From Eubacteriaceae bacterium (GTDB lineage Bacteria; Bacillota; Clostridia; Lachnospirales; Lachnospiraceae): a stretch of 60,077 bases of DNA. The position numbers and the translations under genes are program-made. Under the pieces are notes generated by a model. The model did no database searches, had not been told where the DNA came from, and worked only from the letters and a program-made list of their open reading frames with translations. The stretch covers positions 1 to 60,077 of the forward strand of contig CAJTFB010000025.1 in assembly GCA_910575665.1 (NCBI GenBank). The letters run 5' to 3'. Positions 33,260 to 41,233 of this stretch are shown piece by piece. Within the stretch, counting starts at the first letter, position 1. Every line of letters begins with the position of its first letter.

Positions 33260-34081
33260 TTAAGTTTCCAGATACCGCAGTATTTCATAGGGATTAATGC
33301 TTACTTCCTGCCCCTGGATGTCAATATACATTCCAAAGTGAAGGTGTACATCAAATTTGCCCTTTGTTCCCTCTTTTCCATAACCGCTGTTTCCCACGTA
33401 CCCCAAAGTCTCGCCAGCCTTTACTGTATCCCCCGACGCAAGCCCCTGGCGGTAAGAGTCCAGATGGGCATAATAGGCATAGAGTCCATGCTCGCTCCGG
33501 ATCCCGATGCGGTATCCGCCCAGCTCCAGCCAGCCGATTTTTTCTACCACTCCATCACAGATACTCACGGCTGGAAAATATCCAGGAACATTGTTTGAGG
33601 TCATGATATCAACCCCTTCATGCCTTCGGTCTCCGCCATAACTCCTGGCATTTCCCCAGGAATTTTCATAGGAAAAGCTCGCTTCTCCGCTGCCGTCCAG
33701 CGCCACAGGAAAACAACTGATATCACGGAGCACAGACCCATAGGCATCCAGGTAAGAGTTTACCACCTCATCCTCTGCCTGCCATTGGAAAAAAAATGGC
33801 ACCCGCTTTGCTTCTCCATACATCGACCGAAAAGCTAGCTCCCGGAAATATGTGTCTCTGAAAGGGGCTTTCTCTGCCAGTTCCTCCGCCTTGATATCAA
33901 AACACCGGAATTCCTCGGAATCCGCCGACAGAGCCTGTACTTTCGCTGCCTTTGCCCCATTCAAGATCCATCCTGTCTCCAATGGCACACTGATACATAA
34001 CAGCAAAAGAAGGATCCAACGAAATCCGCTTTTGTTCCAGCAAAAAAATCCCTTGTTTCTTTTTTTTAGCTTATTTCCCAC
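33260..34081 (-). CDS. M23-family (LytM) metallopeptidase
   Basis: 273 residues with an N-terminal membrane anchor (about 16-40). The peptidase domain holds the zinc ligands: H and D in RRHEGVDIMTSN (about 152-160) and the HxH of DVHLHFGMYI (about 248-257), plus AYYAHLDSYRQG (about 205). Such enzymes cut peptide cross-links in peptidoglycan. The start is GTG at 34081 with AGGAGG seven bases before it. It lies 14 bases after murI, which makes a small cell-wall operon. Confidence 0.88.
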   Translation of the reverse strand: MGNKLKKRNKGFFCWNKSGFRWILLLLLCISVPLETGWILNGAKAAKVQALSADSEEFRCFDIKAEELAEKAPFRDTYFRELAFRSMYGEAKRVPFFFQWQAEDEVVNSYLDAYGSVLRDISCFPVALDGSGEASFSYENSWGNARSYGGDRRHEGVDIMTSNNVPGYFPAVSICDGVVEKIGWLELGGYRIGIRSEHGLYAYYAHLDSYRQGLASGDTVKAGETLGYVGNSGYGKEGTKGKFDVHLHFGMYIDIQGQEVSINPYEILRYLET

Positions 34082-34095
34082 CCAAAAACCTCCTG

Positions 34096-34908
34096 TTAAA
34101 AGGATTCTATGTCAATGATCTCCGCCTTTTCCACATGGCAGGATAACACATCATCAGCAAAGGAAATAAATTTTTCCACGCCATCACTGACAAAATAATC
34201 ATATGAAGGTTCTTTCTCATCTATGCCTGTTGAATTCAACAGATCTTTCTCCGTCAACAGTGTTTTCAGGGACTTTGCCGTCTCATAAGCGGGATTCACC
34301 AGCTTTACGTTTTCTCCCATCTCCTGGCCGATGATCCTCCGAAGCAGGGGATAATGGGTACATCCAAGAATCAGCGCATCGATATCATATTCTTTCAGCT
34401 CATGCAGATATCTGCCTACAATATCTTCTGTGACCCGGTCTTCCCAGAGCCCTTCCTCCACCAGCGGCACAAACAGCGGACAAGCCTTGCTCACCACCGT
34501 GATATCCGGATCAATGCGATGTAAAAATTTATTATAGATTCCACTTTTGATCGTACTCTCGGTGCCGATGATACCGATGTTTTTCGTCCTGGTGGTCTTG
34601 GCTGCCATAACTGCCCCTGGCTCCACCACTCCCAGGACAGGAATGTCGATCTCATCTCGAATCTCATCGAGAGCAAGGGCACTGGCTGTATTGCACGCTA
34701 CCACCACAGCCTTGACATTCTTTGTCTGCAAAAAACGCACGATCTGCCTACTGTATTTGCATACCGTTATTTTGGATTTGCTTCCATAGGGGACTCTGGC
34801 GGTGTCTCCAAAATAGACCAGATTTTCTCCTGGCAGCTGCCGCATAATCTCTTTGACAACTGTAAGTCCTCCCACTCCCGAATCAAAAACTCCAATCGGT
34901 GCATCCAT
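34096..34908 (-). CDS. murI: Glutamate racemase
   Basis: 270 residues from ATG at 34908; AAAGGAG lies about 12 bases upstream and the product begins MDAPIGVFDSGVGGL, the conserved N-terminus. The two catalytic cysteines are in VVACNTASA (about 72) and LILGCTHYPLL (about 185). The enzyme makes D-glutamate for peptidoglycan. Followed closely by an M23 peptidase gene. A hairpin at 34945-34980 separates it from the RND gene upstream. Confidence 0.95.
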   Translation of the reverse strand: MDAPIGVFDSGVGGLTVVKEIMRQLPGENLVYFGDTARVPYGSKSKITVCKYSRQIVRFLQTKNVKAVVVACNTASALALDEIRDEIDIPVLGVVEPGAVMAAKTTRTKNIGIIGTESTIKSGIYNKFLHRIDPDITVVSKACPLFVPLVEEGLWEDRVTEDIVGRYLHELKEYDIDALILGCTHYPLLRRIIGQEMGENVKLVNPAYETAKSLKTLLTEKDLLNSTGIDEKEPSYDYFVSDGVEKFISFADDVLSCHVEKAEIIDIESF

Positions 34909-34944
34909 ATTCCATATCCGCTCCTTTATATCTCCTACTATTAT

Positions 34945-34980
34945 AAAAGGCCACCTGGGCAGATGCCCTGTGACCTTTTT
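34945..34980. terminator. Terminator between the RND gene and murI
   Basis: Long stem AAAGG-CAC-GGGCA with near-perfect partner and T-rich flanks on both strands (TTTTATAAT on minus, TTTTTATTATAG on plus). It lies 44 bases past the RND stop and would end that transcript. Confidence 0.7.
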
Positions 34981-35023
34981 ATTATAGTATGTTTGCATTT
35001 ACTGTGCAACTACATTTTCCGTC

Positions 35024-38000
35024 TTATTTTCCTAAATCCTCAAACTTAACATCTTTCTTGCGATTGAGGATCGCATAGATACAAGGCACCACAAATAGAG
35101 TAAGCAGCGTACCATAGATCAATCCTCCAATGGTAACAATCGCCATCGGACGCACCATATCCGATCCGCTGTCTCCGCTGACCACCATCGGCACCAGACC
35201 GAGGATCGTTGTAATGGCTGTCATAAGAATCGGGCGAAGCCTCGTCTGACCGGCCTCCACAATGGCATCTAATTTGTTCATTCCCTGCTCCCGCAACTGG
35301 TTGATATAATCTACCAGCACAATACCATTGTTTACGATAATACCAGAAAGCATGACAAATCCGATCATTGCAATCACACTGATCTCACTGCCGGATACCC
35401 AGAGTCCCAGAAATCCTCCCGTAAAAGCAAGGGGAATCGTAAACAGGATGATAAATGGTGAGAGCAGCGACTGGAACTGAGCAACCATGATCAAGTACAT
35501 AAACAGTACACCCACAATAAACATCAGCGCCACCTGTCCCATGGACTCATTGATGTTCTCATCTTCTCCTGTATACTCCAGTTCGTAGCCTGCCGGGACC
35601 TCATAATCTTTCAGTGTCTCTCTGAGTTCATTGCTGACCAGCCCGATATTGTGGTCGTCATCCACCACTGCCGATACCGTCATATAACGGGTCTGCTTGT
35701 TGCGGTTGATGGACTTGGGAGAATCGGCAAGACTAAAATCTGCGATCTTACTCAGTTTCACTTTTTTCTTCTTCTGAGTTTCTGTATCCGTATACTCGAT
35801 CTTCATCTTCTGGATATCTGTCCGCTTCATGGACTCATCCTGGTCATCGCTGACATACACATTCAGCTCTTCAGTATCGGTGGAGACGGTTGTTGCTGTA
35901 CTTGCATCCTTGATCCTTCCGTTGATCTGCTGGAATACCTGGGCTACCGTAAGGGAATATTTCATTGCCTTATCCTTATTTACCGCGATACGGAACTCTT
36001 TATTGCCCTCTTCCATTCCGTTGGAGACCTCAGCAATTCCCTCAACTTTTTCTACTTTTGCCATGATCTCTTCAGATATTTTCTGAAGTTTATCCAGATC
36101 CTTTCCCTTGATCTGGAGAGTGATGCCAGAACCAAACATGGATCCCATATCCATAGCCGAAGTACTAACTTCGATATCACAGGCGATATCCTTTGTCTTA
36201 CGCTCTATCTCCTTCTTCAAGTCCTTGTTGGAGTGGGGGGTATCTTCATCCAGAAGCACATACATGGATACGGCATTTCCTGTGCCAGACATCATGGACA
36301 TGGTCCCTCCACCGGACATAGCTCCCACGGTATGGATCCCATCGATTTCAAGGATCCGGTTCATCGCTTCTGTAGACATCTCCTGAAGATCACTCTCTGA
36401 CATCGTCATATTGTCATCCGGCGGCGACACGGTAATCGTCATCTGAGTACTTTCCATATCCGGCATAAAGGTCGTTCCCCTGGAAGCCGAGAGCACTGCA
36501 AAAAGGACAAGCAGAATAAGTGATCCTAAAAATACCAAAATCTTTTTTCTCAAAAGCATAGATAAAAGTGTTCCATACACATTTTGAACCTTAGGAAGAA
36601 ATCTGCCTCTATGCTCCTTTGTTCTGCGGAGCATTCCCTGGGACATCGCCGGCACTAATGTCAAGCCGACCACCAGACTGGCAAGCAGCGAATACGCCAG
36701 TGTCAGAGCAAGGTCTGTAAAGAGCTGTCTGGTGATTCCCTCGGTAAATATAATCGGTGCAAACACACACACCGTCGTCAACGTAGAGGCCAGGATCGCT
36801 CCGGCTACTTGTTTTGCTCCCTCGATGGACGCCTCTTTCACGGAATATCCCTCTTCATTTCTCAGACGGAATATGTTCTCGATCACCACGACGGAGTTAT
36901 CCACCAGCATTCCGACTCCCAGCGCCAGTCCTGACAGGGAAATGACATTCAGGGATACGCCGCTGAAATACATGAGCACGATGGCTGTCACCACACTCAG
37001 GGGTATGGAACACGCCACGATGATCGTCGGACGTAAATCCCATAAGAACAACAGGAGGATCAAAATAGAAAGAATACCACCGTACAGCAGATTTTGTACC
37101 ACAGAATCTACCACCAGATCGATATATACACCCTGATTCATCAAAACACTGATATGAAGCCCTTCCTCAGCCTCCTCCAATTCCTCAAACTGTTCCAGAA
37201 GGCGGTCCGTCACGTCTCCAGTGGAATATCCTGTCGCCTTTTCCATCGTTAATGCCACAGCTGGATTTCCGTTTACCATGGCATACACTTCATCCGCATT
37301 GTTTGTGACTGCCACATCTGCCACATCCGATAGTTTGATCGGGTCCAGTCCCTCCAGCCCCATATCACAGATCACCAGATCCTGAATCTCACCGTCGGAC
37401 TCCAGCTTATCCCCCACTCTTACGAGATAGGAGGCGTCTTTCTCTGCAATATATCCCGCCGGCATATCAAAGTTTTCAGCAGAAAGAATCTGCTCAACCA
37501 TAGACTTTGTAATTATTTTATCAAGATTCGTATTTTCTTTCGTCGCTTTAGAACTGTCTTTTAGTGCGGTCTCTGCCTCATTCAGCTTTGACTCCCCGCT
37601 TGTCACCTCTGCCTCCGCTACACTGAGTTTAATGGCAGCCAAAACTTTCTGTTTGCTGAGTTCCTGTGCTGCTTCCTCTAACGAAATCTGTCCCTTCTGC
37701 AGCTTCGACTTGGCATCTGTAATCTTTTTCTTCGCTTCCTGAATCTGCTTTTTGCCCTTGGTGATCTCTTTCTTGCTCTTTGTAAGCTTGGTCTCCTCTG
37801 TGTTGATCTTCGTAAGACCATCCTGCGCCTGGGCGAGCCCCGACTCAATCTCAGCGATCTTAGCGGGGAGATCTTCCTCTTTGATTCCCTGTTCTTTAAG
37901 CTTTCCCTGGATCACTTCGATCTGTGCCTTTACAGACTCCAGCTTTATATTCAGCTCCTGATTTCCCCCCGTCGCCGCAATCTGGGCTTCCAGTGCCTTT

Positions 38001-38968
38001 TTCTGGGCATTCAGGCCATTCAGTCCGGTCTGCAGCTGCACCAGTCCGTCCTTCGCGGAGGTAAGGGATTTTACTGTGGTCTCCAGCTGTGTTTTCTGTG
38101 TTCTGAGCTGCACCAGCCCCTCATTTAACTTCTTCTCTGAATCCAGGATGGTCTTTTCTTTGGACTCCAGCGTTTTCAGGTTGGTATTGAGAGTCTCCAG
38201 GGTCTTTTCCATCTTTTCTGAGTTTTTGGCAATCTCAGCCTCCCCCTCAGCAAGCTTCTGTGCTGTCTCTTCCTGTTTCTGATTCAGCGTTTTCTTTCCA
38301 CTCTCGATCTTATCTTTGTTGTCAGAAATCTTCTTACTGGCATCATCCAGTTTTCCTTCCACTGCATCTTGGACCTTTTGATTCATCTCATCGATCTTAT
38401 CCTGCTGGATGATTACCTCTACTTTTTTGCGTACCTTTCCAGAAGCATTGACCGACGCAACTCCCTCCACACTCTCCAGCTCCGGGATCACATCATTTTC
38501 TGCCTTTTCTGTAACCTGCGTGCTGTCCAGATTATCATAATCTACCGCGGCCACCATGATCGGCATCATGTCCGGATTCAGCTTCATAATGGTAGGGCTG
38601 CCAATGGTGTCATCCCACTGTGCCGATACCATATCCAGGCTCTCTCTCATATCAATGGTAGCCGCATTCATATCTGTACTTTCATTGAATTCTAAGATCA
38701 CCACAGATACATTGCTGTTGGACACCGATGATACTTCTTTCATATTACTGATACTTGCCATTGCCTGTTCTACCGGTTTTGTAACGGCAGTCTCTACCTC
38801 TTCCGGGCTGGCCCCCGCATATGTGGTCATCACAATGGCATAGGGAAGTTCCATATCCGGCATGAGATCCGTACTCATATTCCGGAAAGACAAAAAACCC
38901 AGTACAAGAATAAGCACCACTGCCACAAGTACTGTATACGGTTTCTTTACACTTAATTTGGGTAACAC
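35024..38968 (-). CDS. RND-family transporter with long coiled-coil insertion
   Basis: 1314 residues, an HAE1/AcrB-type or SwrC-type efflux pump. About twelve helices, with the usual PDMELPYAIVMTTYAGASPEEVE opening pattern and the proton-relay region in helix 4 (ALGVGMLVDNSVVVIENIFR). Between the first extracellular subdomain and its docking segment, residues about 198-480 are inserted. They are rich in Lys, Glu, Gln and Leu heptads and predicted to form a long antiparallel coiled coil. Usual HAE1 length is about 1030, so the insertion explains the excess. The start is GTG at 38968 with AAGGAGG upstream. Its leader is long and structured; the divergent TetR protein is the likely regulator. 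Substrate unknown. Confidence 0.9.
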   Translation of the reverse strand: MLPKLSVKKPYTVLVAVVLILVLGFLSFRNMSTDLMPDMELPYAIVMTTYAGASPEEVETAVTKPVEQAMASISNMKEVSSVSNSNVSVVILEFNESTDMNAATIDMRESLDMVSAQWDDTIGSPTIMKLNPDMMPIMVAAVDYDNLDSTQVTEKAENDVIPELESVEGVASVNASGKVRKKVEVIIQQDKIDEMNQKVQDAVEGKLDDASKKISDNKDKIESGKKTLNQKQEETAQKLAEGEAEIAKNSEKMEKTLETLNTNLKTLESKEKTILDSEKKLNEGLVQLRTQKTQLETTVKSLTSAKDGLVQLQTGLNGLNAQKKALEAQIAATGGNQELNIKLESVKAQIEVIQGKLKEQGIKEEDLPAKIAEIESGLAQAQDGLTKINTEETKLTKSKKEITKGKKQIQEAKKKITDAKSKLQKGQISLEEAAQELSKQKVLAAIKLSVAEAEVTSGESKLNEAETALKDSSKATKENTNLDKIITKSMVEQILSAENFDMPAGYIAEKDASYLVRVGDKLESDGEIQDLVICDMGLEGLDPIKLSDVADVAVTNNADEVYAMVNGNPAVALTMEKATGYSTGDVTDRLLEQFEELEEAEEGLHISVLMNQGVYIDLVVDSVVQNLLYGGILSILILLLFLWDLRPTIIVACSIPLSVVTAIVLMYFSGVSLNVISLSGLALGVGMLVDNSVVVIENIFRLRNEEGYSVKEASIEGAKQVAGAILASTLTTVCVFAPIIFTEGITRQLFTDLALTLAYSLLASLVVGLTLVPAMSQGMLRRTKEHRGRFLPKVQNVYGTLLSMLLRKKILVFLGSLILLVLFAVLSASRGTTFMPDMESTQMTITVSPPDDNMTMSESDLQEMSTEAMNRILEIDGIHTVGAMSGGGTMSMMSGTGNAVSMYVLLDEDTPHSNKDLKKEIERKTKDIACDIEVSTSAMDMGSMFGSGITLQIKGKDLDKLQKISEEIMAKVEKVEGIAEVSNGMEEGNKEFRIAVNKDKAMKYSLTVAQVFQQINGRIKDASTATTVSTDTEELNVYVSDDQDESMKRTDIQKMKIEYTDTETQKKKKVKLSKIADFSLADSPKSINRNKQTRYMTVSAVVDDDHNIGLVSNELRETLKDYEVPAGYELEYTGEDENINESMGQVALMFIVGVLFMYLIMVAQFQSLLSPFIILFTIPLAFTGGFLGLWVSGSEISVIAMIGFVMLSGIIVNNGIVLVDYINQLREQGMNKLDAIVEAGQTRLRPILMTAITTILGLVPMVVSGDSGSDMVRPMAIVTIGGLIYGTLLTLFVVPCIYAILNRKKDVKFEDLGK

Positions 38969-38988
38969 CTTTTATTCCTCCTTTTTGC

Positions 38989-39068
38989 GTGCATTTTCTG
39001 CACAGGTTAGGTTTTTACACAAAGTTGCGAATGCAACTTGTTAATAAATCCGTCAGGACTTATATTTA
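38989..39068 (-). promoter_or_regulatory. Conserved two-hairpin leader of the RND gene
   Basis: Perfect hairpin AAGTTGC-GAAT-GCAACTT (39022-39039) and perfect hairpin GTGCA-TTTTC-TGCAC (38989-39003), preceded on the minus strand by ATAAGTCCTG and ATTTATT. The sequence and order match the leader at 28512-28580. The second hairpin ends a few bases before the ribosome site. Confidence 0.6.
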
Positions 39069-39071
39069 CTG

Positions 39072-39198
39072 GCATAAGCACCCACATCGAAACCTGCGGT
39101 TTCTCCATGTTCGTTAGACTCACATAGACTTTCTGTCACATACATTTGTCTGCAAGCAGACATGTATGTGTCAAAAAGTCTGCGTTCGTGCTTATGCG
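39072..39198. repeat. Branched palindromic element in the RND leader
   Basis: Outer arms GCATAAGCAC/GTGCTTATGC (39072-39081, 39189-39198) are perfect. They enclose a small perfect hairpin GAAACC-TGC-GGTTTC (39089-39103) and a long hairpin of about 25 bp (39127-39179, core ACATACAT/ATGTATGT). The fold is a three-way junction. Nothing in it looks coding. Confidence 0.6.
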
Positions 39199-39201
39199 TT
39201 C

Positions 39202-39231
39202 ATTGTATCACAACTGTTTTTTTTTTGCCAA
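39202..39231 (-). promoter_or_regulatory. Promoter of the RND gene
   Basis: Minus strand TTGGCA (39226-39231), 18-base spacer, TACAAT (39202-39207). Transcription would start near 39195 and give a leader of about 225 bases containing the branched palindrome and the two-hairpin block. Confidence 0.5.
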
Positions 39232-39252
39232 TGAAAAGAATGTTTCTATTTT

Positions 39253-39291
39253 GTTAACACACGTGTTCACAGTTATTAAACATGTGTTGAC
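39253..39291. promoter_or_regulatory. Probable TetR operator
   Basis: Inverted half-sites GTTAACACACGTGTT (39253-39267) and AACATGTGTTGAC (39279-39291) face each other. The right one covers the -35 hexamer of the tetR promoter, and the pair is about 20 bp from the RND promoter. Confidence 0.5.
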
Positions 39292-39315
39292 TTTCTTACA
39301 GCGTTATATTATAAT
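39287..39315 (+). promoter_or_regulatory. Promoter of the TetR gene
   Basis: TTGACT (39287-39292), exactly 17 bases, TATAAT (39310-39315). About 145 bases upstream of the start at 39461. Confidence 0.65.
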
Positions 39316-39460
39316 CATTCACAACTAAAATTACAACCAACAGTATTTTACATTCTGTAAGATATGCAACACTTTCTTAAAAATATGTTTACTATCGGCT
39401 GAATATAAATATGTCAGTACACTAGTCCTATGGAGAACTTTGAAAAGGGGGATATCTGCA

Positions 39461-40036
39461 ATGGGAATCGATGCAAGAACAAGATATACAAAAATGATGA
39501 TCCGGGAGAGTTTTATCCAGCTGCTAAAAGAGCAGCCCGTCTCTAAGATCACCGTCACAAAAATATGTGAGATGTCAGAGATCAACCGCGCCACTTTTTA
39601 CAAATATTATGAAGATGCATTTGATCTTCTTCAGAAGCTGGAGCAGGAATTTTTAGAGGAACTTCTTAGCAGCCTGTCCCAGTTTGAACAGCACAGCATC
39701 CGGGAGAGCTTTATCCAGTTATTAGAACATCTGAAAAAACGGGGCGAATGGTTTCAGATCGTGGGTTCTTCCCACGGTGATCCTCAGTTCGCCTCCCGAA
39801 TCCTGTCCGTCTGCTATGAAAATGCTTCCTTTCTAATTCAGAAGTTTTTTCCTCAACTCACCGAAACACAAAAAAAATGGCTGTACTATTTTCTCGCCCA
39901 CGGGTATGGCGGTATGTTGGGCTGCTGGCTTGACAACGGACTTCAGGAGCCCACAGAAGAAATCGCCCGCTTTGCCGAGGAACTTCTTCTTAAGGTAACT
40001 GCTCTGCCAGCCACATCCCCCGAAACCAACGCATGA
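39461..40036 (+). CDS. TetR/AcrR-family transcriptional regulator
   Basis: 191 residues from ATG at 39461 (AAGGGGG upstream). The N-terminal helix-turn-helix is clear: KMMIRESFIQLLKEQPVSKITVTKICEMSEINRATFYKYY, quoted in part as ITVTKICEMSEINRATFY (about 30-47). The C-terminal half is all helical and of the TetR_C type seen in Firmicutes, with an unknown ligand. It diverges from the RND transporter gene, an arrangement usual for a local repressor. Its 3' end overlaps the GH18 gene on the other strand by 47 bases. Confidence 0.88.
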   Translation: MGIDARTRYTKMMIRESFIQLLKEQPVSKITVTKICEMSEINRATFYKYYEDAFDLLQKLEQEFLEELLSSLSQFEQHSIRESFIQLLEHLKKRGEWFQIVGSSHGDPQFASRILSVCYENASFLIQKFFPQLTETQKKWLYYFLAHGYGGMLGCWLDNGLQEPTEEIARFAEELLLKVTALPATSPETNA

Positions 40037-41114
40037 TCTGCCACACGCCAATCCCCTTGAGGCCGTATTCTGGGAGAAGAGCATATTTATCACGAATACT
40101 CCTGACATCTTCAAACCAGACCACATGCTCGGTTCCGCTTTCATCCAAATATTCAAAATATGGGCTCCTGGCTATATCATCAAAACGAATTTCCGCGCCA
40201 TTCTGGATGGCGATCTGCACCGCCTCCACATTTCCGATGGTTCTCGCCTCCGTCTCCTCGCGCACAAAGGGAAGAGGCCAGTCATAACCATAGTTAGGCA
40301 CTCCCAGATTGATCTTCGCTGGATCGATCTCTGTCACCGCATAATCTACTACCCGCCGTACCATGTTCAGGGGAGCAACTGCCATTGGGGGACCATATTT
40401 ATAGCCCCACTCATAAGTCATCAACAACACCTCATCTGCTGCGTTCCCCAAAGCCCCATAGTCTTTCCCCTCATACAGAAGCCCCTTCTGATCCGCCGAA
40501 GTTTTGGGGGCTAGGGCAACGGATACTACAAAACCGTTTGCGTGCATCCGCTCGGCGGTTTTCTCCACAAAGGCAGTAAAGGCATCTCTGTCCTCTGCCA
40601 GAATGAATTCAAAGTCAATATCGATGCCACCATAGCCTTTTTGCTGCATAACAGAAACCAGATTTTCTAAAAGCTGGTCGGCCACTACGTCATTGGTGAC
40701 CAATTGATGGATCAAATTATTATTAAATTTGCCGTCACTACCAAAGGGAGTGAGAGTCAGTACTGGCATCGTTCCATTTTCCTGGCATAACTCGATCATC
40801 CAACTCTCATCTCTGGGAGGATAGACCAGCGCTCCCTCCAAGGTAAAGCCATAGGAAAAGATAAACAGCCGGTTCAAAAAAGGAATAGTCTGCCCCAGAA
40901 CCCAGTTGCTGATATAGGTATAAGCGTATCCTCCTGCATCAATCCGCCTCGGATCTGCTGTCTCGTCATACTCTCCTATTAGAAGCGCCTGCCCCACCGC
41001 CAGCGGATAGGGAAAGACCAGTTGGTTGTTCCAGATGATACTCTCTACCGACACAGAAAATTCCTGGGCGATCCGATCTACAGAATCCCCCGGTCTCACT
41101 ACATAGATCTCCAT
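39990..41114 (-). CDS. LysM-GH18 protein (spore-cortex YaaH-like)
   Basis: 374 residues from ATG at 41114 (AAGGAAGGG upstream). One LysM domain (residues 1-48, YVVRPGDSVDRIAQEFSV) precedes a GH18 barrel with the catalytic signature YGGIDIDFEFI (about 155-165), where the final Glu is the acid. MTYEWGYKYGPPMAVAPL (about 245) marks the later barrel strands. The protein lacks a signal peptide, as do YaaH/SleL-type spore lytic or spore-coat N-acetylglucosaminidases that are deposited on spores. That suggests a spore-former, which is an inference. Convergent overlap with tetR at its 3' end. Confidence 0.87.
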   Translation of the reverse strand: MEIYVVRPGDSVDRIAQEFSVSVESIIWNNQLVFPYPLAVGQALLIGEYDETADPRRIDAGGYAYTYISNWVLGQTIPFLNRLFIFSYGFTLEGALVYPPRDESWMIELCQENGTMPVLTLTPFGSDGKFNNNLIHQLVTNDVVADQLLENLVSVMQQKGYGGIDIDFEFILAEDRDAFTAFVEKTAERMHANGFVVSVALAPKTSADQKGLLYEGKDYGALGNAADEVLLMTYEWGYKYGPPMAVAPLNMVRRVVDYAVTEIDPAKINLGVPNYGYDWPLPFVREETEARTIGNVEAVQIAIQNGAEIRFDDIARSPYFEYLDESGTEHVVWFEDVRSIRDKYALLPEYGLKGIGVWQIMRWFRGMWLAEQLP

Positions 41115-41233
41115 AACAGCCCTTCCTTTTGTTCCTGCCGCCAGAGCAAAACTATTACTTTGATCTTGCAAGGGCGGCAAATGTCATGAATAATATATGC
41201 AGCAAAACTCAGAATGTGATCAGAAAACATATT

